Below are positions 57,122 through 64,000 of a stretch of DNA of 64,000 bases, in pieces; positions within the stretch are counted from its first letter, which is position 1, and every line of letters begins with the position of its first letter. Below the pieces are notes generated by a model. It was not told where the DNA came from, did no database searches, and saw only the letters and a list, made by a program, of their open reading frames with translations. Source of the DNA: Colwellia sp. MB3u-45 (GTDB taxonomy: Bacteria; Pseudomonadota; Gammaproteobacteria; Enterobacterales; Alteromonadaceae). Position numbers and translations under genes: made by a program. The stretch spans positions 1-64,000 of the forward strand of contig NZ_JACGVC010000038.1 of the NCBI RefSeq assembly GCF_014077005.1, read 5' to 3'.

Positions 57122-57922
57122 TTATTTTGCCAATTTTTCAATCATGGTATTTACCGCGCTCAAATGCTCAGGGTTGTTATGACACATGCCTTGAAACACG
57201 GCACAAATATCAAGAAAATCGGGCAACTCTGTGCGTTGTGCTAGCTTCATCAAACGTTTTGTTAACCGCAACGATGCCACAGGTTTAGCCGCTATTTCGT
57301 TTGCTAGTTTTTGTACTCTTTCAAGTAAATATTCTGGCTCAACCACATCTAATACCACCCCTATTTCTTTTGCCTCTAGCGCATCGATAACGCGGCCAGT
57401 AAAGGTTAACTCAGCGGCTTTTTGATAACCAATTAAGCGTTGCATAAACCAAGCGCCGCCATCACCTGGAATAATACCTAAGTTAACGAAAGTTTCGCCA
57501 AATTTAGCTTTTGTTGATGCTATTCTCATATCGCACATATTGGCAATATCAAAACCCGCCCCTATTGCCGGGCCATTAACCGCCGCAATAACCGGTACTT
57601 CTAATTTGTGTAAAGCTAGTGGAATACGTTGAATACCTTCTCGGTAACGTCTTTCTAGTGCTTGTACATCGCCGGCAAAATCTCCTGTGCGCTCAGCCAT
57701 ATCTTTTATATTTCCACCAGAAGAAAACGCAGAGCCGTCACCGGTAATAATCAGCACAGCGATTTCAGGTGTACGATTAATCCATTCAACGGTATTGACA
57801 ATATCGTCAGCAATGGCAGTACCTGTTAAGGCGTTACGCACATCGTGGCGATTGAATGTTAAAGTAAGCACTTTATTATTTAGCGTTATTTTACTGTCGA
57901 CTAATATGGGTAGTGAACTCAT
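57122..57922 (-). CDS. enoyl-CoA hydratase/isomerase (crotonase) family protein
   Basis: 266 residues: oxyanion-hole region GDGSAFSSGGNIKDM, GPAIGAGFDIANMCDMRIAS and NLGIIPGDGGAWFMQRLIG (catalytic acid region). Members hydrate or isomerise enoyl-CoA esters; the precise substrate is unknown. The gene lies downstream of mazG on the same strand but a strong hairpin separates them. Confidence 0.9.
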   Translation of the reverse strand: MSSLPILVDSKITLNNKVLTLTFNRHDVRNALTGTAIADDIVNTVEWINRTPEIAVLIITGDGSAFSSGGNIKDMAERTGDFAGDVQALERRYREGIQRIPLALHKLEVPVIAAVNGPAIGAGFDIANMCDMRIASTKAKFGETFVNLGIIPGDGGAWFMQRLIGYQKAAELTFTGRVIDALEAKEIGVVLDVVEPEYLLERVQKLANEIAAKPVASLRLTKRLMKLAQRTELPDFLDICAVFQGMCHNNPEHLSAVNTMIEKLAK

Positions 57923-57942
57923 TTTTACCTCAATAATTTTAT

Positions 57943-57986
57943 TAATTAACCTTAACCTTACCTAAAGTTAAGGTTAAGGTTAATTA
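57943..57986 (-). terminator. 18-bp hairpin between mazG and the crotonase gene
   Basis: TAATTAACCTTAACCTTA-type left arm (57943-57960) and its exact complement (57969-57986) with an 8-nt loop. The arms are made of repeated TTAAGG units. Placed 5 bp after the mazG stop, it should terminate mazG transcripts. Confidence 0.75.
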
Positions 57987-57990
57987 GGGC

Positions 57991-58791
57991 TTAAGATTTT
58001 TCAGCAATTTTCACTTGTTGCCAAAAGGCTTCAAGCTCGTCTAACGAATGTTGTTCAAAACTTTTATCCGCGTTATTAACTTGCGCTTCAACACCATAAA
58101 AGCGCCGAGTAAACTTGTTATTTGCTTGGCGCAGTAAAGCTTCTGGGTCTTGTTTAGCATGTCGACATAAATTGACTACCGCAAACATTAAATCCCCCAA
58201 TTCTTCAGCTAAAGCGGTATCGTCTCGATGTAATTCCGCTTTTACCTCTAACACTTCTTCTTCAACTTTAGCGAAAACGTCATCAATATTATGCCAATCA
58301 AAGCCAACATGGGCACAGCGTTTTTGAATTTTTGCTGCCTGTGATAACGCCGGCAGATTACGCGGAATATCGGCTAAAATACTTAAGTTTTTATCGTCAT
58401 TTTTTTGCTGACGCTCTTTAACCTTCTCATTTTCCCAGTTGGCTTTGACTTGCGCCTCAGATTCAAAGTCACTACTCGCAAAAACATGGGGATGACGGCG
58501 GATCAATTTTTCACAAATAGCACTTAGTACAGTGTCAAAGTCAAAACGCTTTTCTTCCTCACCAAGTTGGCTATAAAACACTACTTGAAACAATAAATCG
58601 CCTAGCTCTTTTTCCAGCTCAGTAAAGTCTTCTTGCTCAATCGCGTCAGCTACCTCGTAAGCTTCTTCAAGGGTATGGGGGATAATAGAGGCAAAGGTTT
58701 GTTTTAGATCCCAAGGACAACCCGTTTCAGGGTTACGTAACTCGGACATGATCCAGCGAAGTTTTTCTATTGAGGGTTTGTCGTTCAACAT
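57991..58791 (-). CDS. mazG: nucleoside triphosphate pyrophosphohydrolase
   Basis: 266 residues (E. coli 263). Two MazG repeats, each with the EExxE...ExxD metal motif: first CPWDLKQTFASIIPHTLEEA ... LEKELGDLLFQVVF, second VEEEVLEVKAELH ... LAEELGDLMFAVVN. It hydrolyses (d)NTPs to monophosphates and can lower ppGpp pools. It sits near relA as in enterics, though a secreted-protein gene is inserted between. Confidence 0.95.
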   Translation of the reverse strand: MLNDKPSIEKLRWIMSELRNPETGCPWDLKQTFASIIPHTLEEAYEVADAIEQEDFTELEKELGDLLFQVVFYSQLGEEEKRFDFDTVLSAICEKLIRRHPHVFASSDFESEAQVKANWENEKVKERQQKNDDKNLSILADIPRNLPALSQAAKIQKRCAHVGFDWHNIDDVFAKVEEEVLEVKAELHRDDTALAEELGDLMFAVVNLCRHAKQDPEALLRQANNKFTRRFYGVEAQVNNADKSFEQHSLDELEAFWQQVKIAEKS

Positions 58792-59001
58792 TTTTAAATA
58801 TCCTGCCTATTTATCTTGGCGCTATGCAGCACCTACTACTTTGTATAGCTAACCTAGCATCCTAATTCATCATATTAAGCCAATATATTACATTCCTTAA
58901 TATTAAGATATTGGCAATTCGTTATTGTGTATTTTTTGTACTAAACTTTTAAAGTGAATAAAAAATGCAGTAAAAATATACTTTACAAAAGGAAAATAAT
59001 T

Positions 59002-59442
59002 ATGAGAAAGGCTATCATTGTTAGTTTATCTTTTTTGTTAACTGTCATGCCGTTTACGATTGATGCAGAAGAACAAAAGCCTAAAAAGTTCGCCGACGTT
59101 GAGTACATGTCAATTACCTATACCGACTTTAAACCCGGAAAAGCGGATAGAGCTATGGAAATAATCACAGATCATTATTTCCCAGCATCTAAAACAGCGG
59201 GAACTCAAGTACCTTATATTATAAGGCTGCAAAGTGGTGAATGGGATATGGCTACAGCATGGACTTTAAAAGATGGTTATTCATCCATGGAATGGGACGT
59301 ATCTGCTGAAGGAATAAAGTGGATGGAAGCATTCAACAAACAAGAGGGTATAGAAAAATCGAAAGAACTTAGAGATGAATTTAATAGTTTAATTCAAAGG
59401 AGTAATCACGTCATTGGCTATCATCCTATTAATATTAAATAA
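59002..59442 (+). CDS. secreted protein of unknown function, inserted between mazG and relA
   Basis: 146 residues from the ATG at 59002 (AAAAGGA upstream; the earlier start at 58954 would precede the signal peptide). The signal is MRKAIIVSLSFLLTVMPFTIDA. The mature part (VEYMSITYTDFKPGKADRAM, IRLQSGEWDMATAWTLKDGY) resembles a dimeric alpha-beta-barrel fold by eye, but no family was assigned. It faces away from both flanking genes, so it appears to be an insertion into a conserved block. Confidence 0.7.
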   Translation: MRKAIIVSLSFLLTVMPFTIDAEEQKPKKFADVEYMSITYTDFKPGKADRAMEIITDHYFPASKTAGTQVPYIIRLQSGEWDMATAWTLKDGYSSMEWDVSAEGIKWMEAFNKQEGIEKSKELRDEFNSLIQRSNHVIGYHPINIK

Positions 59443-59522
59443 TGAAACAACTCTAATGTGATGCCATTTTTTTATAAAAATTTGAGGGCTAATATCAACA
59501 AAAAAATTTCTTGCTTTAATAA

Positions 59523-59546
59523 AGGCAACCGGCTGAAAGGTTGCCT
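59523..59546 (-). terminator. hairpin between relA and the secreted-protein gene
   Basis: AGGCAACC / GGTTGCCT, an 8-bp stem with GGCTGAAA loop. It can serve both convergent genes. Flanks are AT-rich, and neither side has a pure T-run. Confidence 0.6.
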
Positions 59547-59610
59547 AATTCACATCTCACACGCTCAGTTTTCTCTTAAGCGTTTGGCGTTAAAATAACT
59601 TAATTACTGG

Positions 59611-61812
59611 TTATAATCGTTTAACTTCTGCAACGTCATCTAACTGCTTTAATTTAGCTAATAAGCGCGTTAACGCTTCGTTATTGGCTATTTCCACTTT
59701 TATGGTCATGCTCATACTTTGTTTAGCATTATCGGTATGACTTTCAATGCCAATAATACTGACTCTTTCATTGGAAATAATCGTCGAGATATCTCTGAGT
59801 AAGCCTTGGCGATCACCGCCAATAATGTTGATACTCACTTGATAACTTTTTTTGTTATTTATGCCCCACTGTACTTCTACTTCACGCTCTGGTTGCTGAT
59901 TCAGTGCGTTGGCGAGCTGCTCACAGTCAACCCGATGCACTGAAATTCCACGTCCTTGAGTAATAAAGCCAGCGATTTCATCGCCTGGCACAGGATGACA
60001 ACATTTCGCCATGTGAGTCAACAAGTTACCAACACCTGAAACGGTAATACCATTATTATCAGCAGCTTCTGTGTCAGCTTGTTGCGGCTGACGAATTAAG
60101 CTTTGCGGATCAATATCTACTTCAGGTTTTAACTTTTCGTCTTGCTGTTGTAAACAATGAACAACCTGTAACAAGCGCGTACTGCCTGAGCCTACCGCAG
60201 CAAATAAGTCATCTTTTGTCGTAAAATTAAAACGCTCTATCGCCGCAGAAAAATCAACTTTAGCCAAAGATAACTGTAACTTACCCAATGCGGTGTCTAA
60301 CATTTCTTTACCGGCAGCAAGGTTTTTATCTCGGTCAAGTAACCGAAAAAAATGTTGTACCTTGGCACGAGCACGCGGTGTATGAAGATAATTTAAACTG
60401 GGGTTTAACCAATCTCTACTCGGATTGAGTGTTTTGCTGCGCAAGACTTCAACTTGATCGCCGGTTTGCAAAAGATAGGTAAAAGGAACTATTCGACCAA
60501 ATACTTTTGCGCCAATACAACTGTGACCGACATTGGAGTGGATGTAGTAAGCAAAATCTAAAGGGGTTGCACCACTGGGTAAATCAACCACATCACCACC
60601 TGGGGTAAAAACATAAATACGGTCTTCAAATACTTGACTACGCAGTTCATCAAGTAATTCGCCACTTTCTGACACGTCTTCTTGCCATTGTAGAATTTTT
60701 CTTAACCAACTGACTTTTTCATCAAAACCTGAGGTTTTACCACTGGCATTACCTTCTTTATAACGCCAATGCGCTGCAACACCCAATTCTGCATCGTCAT
60801 GCATTTGTTGTGTTCTAATTTGAATCTCTATTGTTTTATCTTCGGGGCCGATAACTACGGTATGAATAGATTGATAGCCGTTGCTTTTTGGCGTTGCAAC
60901 ATAGTCATCAAATTCTTTAGACAAATGCTTCCAACTGGTGTGCACTAGGCCTAATGCGCCATAGCAACCTTGTAACTCATCAACAATAACCCGTACTGCA
61001 CGCACATCAAATAGCTGTTCAAAGTCTAACGACTTTTGTTGCATTTTTTTCCAAATGCTATAAATGTGTTTAGGGCGTCCACAAACAACACCTTTAATGT
61101 CAGACGATTTTAATTGCTTAGATATGTTATCAACAAATTCAGCCATATAGCGTTCTCTGTCGAGACGTTTTTCATCCAGTTGCTTGGCAATTTCTTTGTA
61201 AACCTCAGGGTGCAAGTAACGAAAGGAGAGATCTTCTAATTCCCACTTTAACTGCCCAATACCTAAACGATTGGCCAATGGTGCGTATATATTGCTAGTT
61301 TCTTTAGCCGCTAACACTCGGGTTTCTTCATCACTGTCTTTTACCAAACGTAGGTGGCATAAGCGTTCTGCAAGCTTAATAACAACGGCGCGAACATCTT
61401 CAACCATCGCCAAGAGCATACGGCGAATATTGTCAATTTGATTGGTATTGACTAGGCTAGATTGTGATTGCTGTAAAGCCTTAATCGCTTCCATTTGGCT
61501 AAAACCTTTGCACAGTAAATATATTTGTTTAGAGAAATTCTCTTTAATATATTCAAGGCTAATACACTTATACTCATACAAAGGACAGATAAAAGCCGCA
61601 CATAATGAGTCGGTATCAAGATTTAAACCCGATAGAATTTCCACCATTTCTAAAGATTTAGTTTGGCAGGGGGTGCTATCATCAAATAAATAATTTACTT
61701 TTTGATACAACTTTTCTAACGCTGCTTTTTTGTCATTGTCTAATTCAAGCGCCGCTAACCATTGCTCAAAGCTTGCTTGTGACATTTGATGTGACTTACG
61801 CACAGAAACCAT
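59611..61812 (-). CDS. relA: (p)ppGpp synthetase I
   Basis: 733 residues (E. coli 744). The N-terminal HD domain is degenerate (no HDxxED; SLCAAFICPLYEYKCIS instead), as in synthesis-only RelA. The synthetase domain has GRPKHIYSIWKKMQQK, DVRAVRVIV and SNGYQSIHTVV. TGS (VYVFTPGGDVVDLPSGATPLDFA), a zinc-finger region with MAKCCHPVPGDEIAGF, and a C-terminal ACT domain follow. It makes ppGpp on ribosomes during amino-acid starvation. It lies 36 bp after rlmD, probably in one operon. Confidence 0.97.
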   Translation of the reverse strand: MVSVRKSHQMSQASFEQWLAALELDNDKKAALEKLYQKVNYLFDDSTPCQTKSLEMVEILSGLNLDTDSLCAAFICPLYEYKCISLEYIKENFSKQIYLLCKGFSQMEAIKALQQSQSSLVNTNQIDNIRRMLLAMVEDVRAVVIKLAERLCHLRLVKDSDEETRVLAAKETSNIYAPLANRLGIGQLKWELEDLSFRYLHPEVYKEIAKQLDEKRLDRERYMAEFVDNISKQLKSSDIKGVVCGRPKHIYSIWKKMQQKSLDFEQLFDVRAVRVIVDELQGCYGALGLVHTSWKHLSKEFDDYVATPKSNGYQSIHTVVIGPEDKTIEIQIRTQQMHDDAELGVAAHWRYKEGNASGKTSGFDEKVSWLRKILQWQEDVSESGELLDELRSQVFEDRIYVFTPGGDVVDLPSGATPLDFAYYIHSNVGHSCIGAKVFGRIVPFTYLLQTGDQVEVLRSKTLNPSRDWLNPSLNYLHTPRARAKVQHFFRLLDRDKNLAAGKEMLDTALGKLQLSLAKVDFSAAIERFNFTTKDDLFAAVGSGSTRLLQVVHCLQQQDEKLKPEVDIDPQSLIRQPQQADTEAADNNGITVSGVGNLLTHMAKCCHPVPGDEIAGFITQGRGISVHRVDCEQLANALNQQPEREVEVQWGINNKKSYQVSINIIGGDRQGLLRDISTIISNERVSIIGIESHTDNAKQSMSMTIKVEIANNEALTRLLAKLKQLDDVAEVKRL

Positions 61813-61848
61813 GGAACTCCCTACCTGTGATTCAATTTTTCGACAACG

Positions 61849-63165
61849 CTATAAGCTAAACATTAGCATAGTTTCAACATGCTTTGTTTGTGCAAACATG
61901 TCCATTAAGGCTATTTTTTCAATTTTATAACCGTGATCGATAAGTAATTTTGCATCACGGGCTAATGACGCCGGATCACAACTGACATAAAGTATCTGAT
62001 TAACATTAAAGGTCAGTAATTGTGTTAACGCTTGATAAGCTCCGGCACGAGCAGGGTCAAGTAAAACCTTAGTATACTTTTGTTTTGCCCAAGGCTGGTC
62101 TTGCCAATCACTGTTCAAATCAGCTTGATAAAATTGGCAATTGTGAATATCATTTTTCAGCGCATTTTCTTGAGCCTTCTCTACCATTACTGAGATGCCC
62201 TCAATACCGACAACACGACTGACCTTTTCAGCAATAGGTAAACTAAAATTACCTAAACCACAAAACAGGTCGAGCACAATATCGTTATCATTAAGCGCTA
62301 ACCAAATCAGCGCCTGCTCCACCATTTGCTTATTAACCAGATGATTGACCTGGATAAAGTTATTCACCGAAAACTCAATTTTTATTGCATCCGTTAAGGA
62401 ATAAAACAAAGTTTTATCTTCGGTCAGTGGCGTGACCTCATTACCGTCATCAAAGTAAACTAGCCATTGATTTTTATCAGCAAAAAGTTGCCAAAGCTTT
62501 TTGTCTTGCGCCGTTGCTTTCACTAATTGTCGCACCACAACCACCTGCTCATTAGCCGCAATAATTTCAACATGACCGATGGCATTTTTACCTGACAACC
62601 TGGGCAGAAGTTCTTTTAGCTCAGCAAAAACATGACCAAATGCTTCGACGATTACTGGGCAAGACTTAATTTCAGTTAAGTGGCTGCTCTCGCGTTGACG
62701 AAAGCCAATAATCGGCGCACCACGTTTATTATATTGCACACCAATTCTTGCTTTGCGGCGATAATGCCATGGTTCATTAATAAGGTGACTCTGCCATGGC
62801 AGACTTTCATTGAGTGCTTGGCGAGCAAATAATTGCGTTATTTTATCTTGCTTATAAGCTAACTGCTGCGAGTAGTCCATATGCTGTAAATTACAACCAC
62901 CACACTGAAAGTAATGACGACACTTAACTTCTACTCGCGCTGCACTGGCGCTAATAACACGCAATAATTTTGCTTTTGCAAACTTACTTTTTTGCTCATA
63001 CACATTAACTTCAACCGTTTCATTGGGCAGTGCACCTTCAATAAAAATTGGGTTTTTACCCTGAAAGGCAACGCCGCAGCCTTGCTGATCAAGGTGGCTA
63101 ACATTAACGGTTATGTGTTGCTGTATCGGTGCTTTTTTCGGGCTTGCTTTAAAAAAATTTGCCAT
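61849..63165 (-). CDS. rlmD: 23S rRNA (uracil-1939-C5)-methyltransferase
   Basis: 438 residues (E. coli 433). TRAM domain at the N-terminus, [4Fe-4S] cysteines in CRHYFQCGGCNLQH and ESSHLTEIKSCPVI, the SAM-binding stretch VLDLFCGLGNFSLPIA, and the catalytic cysteine motif LYVSCDPASLARD. It forms m5U1939 in 23S rRNA. It precedes relA on the same strand. Confidence 0.96.
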   Translation of the reverse strand: MANFFKASPKKAPIQQHITVNVSHLDQQGCGVAFQGKNPIFIEGALPNETVEVNVYEQKSKFAKAKLLRVISASAARVEVKCRHYFQCGGCNLQHMDYSQQLAYKQDKITQLFARQALNESLPWQSHLINEPWHYRRKARIGVQYNKRGAPIIGFRQRESSHLTEIKSCPVIVEAFGHVFAELKELLPRLSGKNAIGHVEIIAANEQVVVVRQLVKATAQDKKLWQLFADKNQWLVYFDDGNEVTPLTEDKTLFYSLTDAIKIEFSVNNFIQVNHLVNKQMVEQALIWLALNDNDIVLDLFCGLGNFSLPIAEKVSRVVGIEGISVMVEKAQENALKNDIHNCQFYQADLNSDWQDQPWAKQKYTKVLLDPARAGAYQALTQLLTFNVNQILYVSCDPASLARDAKLLIDHGYKIEKIALMDMFAQTKHVETMLMFSL

Positions 63166-63305
63166 AGCTATCTTAGTTTGCCATCAAGGAGCAGCATAAA
63201 TTATCTATTAGCTGCCATAGTGAACGATTACTATTTGGTATTAGTCTTAACTGTGCCATTATAGTGTTATTAACCCAATGATTTTACACTAAAGCTCAAC
63301 AAAAA

Positions 63306-64000
63306 ATGCATAAAATAAGCCTGAAAGATTGGGTAATTTTACTTACGGTCGTTCCTACGACCCTAATCAGTTTAGTTGTTGCTGGCTACTTATCCTATAG
63401 TCGCTATAGCGAACTCGATCAGTTTATTTATCAACGTGCCAATAGCATCATTTCTCCTCTTGCCATTAGCAGTGCTGAGCCATTATTAGCGAAAAAAAGA
63501 GATAGCTTAAGAACGCTGATCGGCTTTAGCCACCGCAGTCAATCTGACATTATAAAAAGCATCGCCATATTCACTGTCAACAACCAAGTGTTCGTCACCA
63601 GTGCTTATCACGGTGACACCCTTGCCATGCGCCTTAAAACCGGAGAAAGTTTGCCTAAACGCATTCAGTATGAAGACTTCGGTGATTACCTCATTTATCG
63701 CGCGCCCATTATTGACGAATTTACCACACAAACCAGTGACGGCACTTTAGGCAGTAGTATTATTGGCTATATCGCCATACACATTGACAAGAGTACGATT
63801 AGATATGCTCAACAACAGTTGTTGATCACAGTATTTTTCATCTTACTCGCTGGCTTTATCATCAGTGCATTGTTTGCCTATAAACTCATTAATAGCGTTA
63901 CCCGCCCGATATCATCAATGGTATTAGCAATAGACCGTATTAGAGAAGGAAAAATTGATAGTCGTATCAGTGGACAGCTTGTTGGTGAGCTAAACTTTTT
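63306..64000 (+). CDS. barA: hybrid sensor histidine kinase BarA, N-terminal part (continues past the window)
   Basis: The ATG at 63306 opens 231 codons to the window end. The first membrane helix is VILLTVVPTTLISLVVAGYL, followed by a periplasmic sensor segment (FIYQRANSIISPLAISSAEP, HRSQSDIIKSIAIF, IGYIAIHIDKSTIRYAQQQL), a second helix (LLITVFFILLAGFIISALFA), and the beginning of HAMP (VTRPISSMVLAIDRIREGKI). This matches BarA in layout, and the barA / rlmD-relA-mazG order is that of E. coli. BarA with UvrY/GacA senses short-chain acids and controls CsrB-type RNAs. Kinase and receiver domains lie outside. Confidence 0.9.
   Translation, partial: MHKISLKDWVILLTVVPTTLISLVVAGYLSYSRYSELDQFIYQRANSIISPLAISSAEPLLAKKRDSLRTLIGFSHRSQSDIIKSIAIFTVNNQVFVTSAYHGDTLAMRLKTGESLPKRIQYEDFGDYLIYRAPIIDEFTTQTSDGTLGSSIIGYIAIHIDKSTIRYAQQQLLITVFFILLAGFIISALFAYKLINSVTRPISSMVLAIDRIREGKIDSRISGQLVGELNF

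Noticed and set aside
13001-63000. tRNA or rRNA genes
   Set aside because: No stretch with cloverleaf arms, CCA end or conserved rRNA core was recognised on reading.

Overview
The window is AT-rich chromosomal DNA from a marine gammaproteobacterium, most likely a Colwellia-like member of the Alteromonadales. The evidence is the gene set and order (barA / rlmD / relA / mazG at the right end, speA-speB, nirBD-nasA), the codon and intergenic composition, and the mix of DUF1302/DUF1329 proteins, TonB receptor and PEP-CTERM protein. The species call is inference. No rRNA, tRNA or CRISPR array was recognised.

Layout. 1-6.2 kb: a clipped CDS, a GNAT-nitrilase fusion, an EamA transporter, a TonB-dependent receptor and MsrA. 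6.4-10.3 kb: an accessory-looking stretch bounded by two inverted copies of a 41-nt structured repeat. It holds a PEP-CTERM protein, a candidate ORF-less group II intron, strong hairpins and an unknown lipoprotein gene pair. 10.3-16.5 kb: arginine and polyamine metabolism (astB, speA, speB), a fasciclin protein and a ParDE toxin-antitoxin pair. 16.6-20.5 kb: a secreted NTF2-like protein, two abutting gene remnants (RimK-like ATP-grasp and C39-like peptidase), a small protein with an acidic tail, an intact DUF1704 metallopeptidase and an orphan gene.

21.0-34.0 kb: a complete nitrate assimilation cluster. It has a nitrate transporter, a PP2C-kinase fusion, nirB, nirD, an outer-membrane porin, a second NirB-like FAD/[2Fe-2S] subunit and nasA. 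Three sites match the sigma-54 -24/-12 promoter, and two of them have NtrC-like dyads about 120-140 bp upstream, so nitrogen-limitation control is predicted.

35.3-50.9 kb: a catabolic cluster whose enzymes line up as alkyl sulfatase, GMC alcohol dehydrogenase, aldehyde dehydrogenase and acyl-CoA ligase, a route from an alkyl sulfate ester (or the free alcohol) to an acyl-CoA. It is joined by an envelope set (DUF1302, DUF1329, YCF48-like protein, MMPL/RND permease). A divergent AraC-type regulator faces the DUF1302 gene across a promoter with repeated 19-nt direct repeats.

51-64 kb: LysR regulator, small secreted TPR protein, glutaminase, alpha/beta hydrolase, YebC-family regulator, threonine aldolase, crotonase, and the conserved mazG-relA-rlmD-barA block, with one extra secreted-protein gene inserted between relA and mazG.
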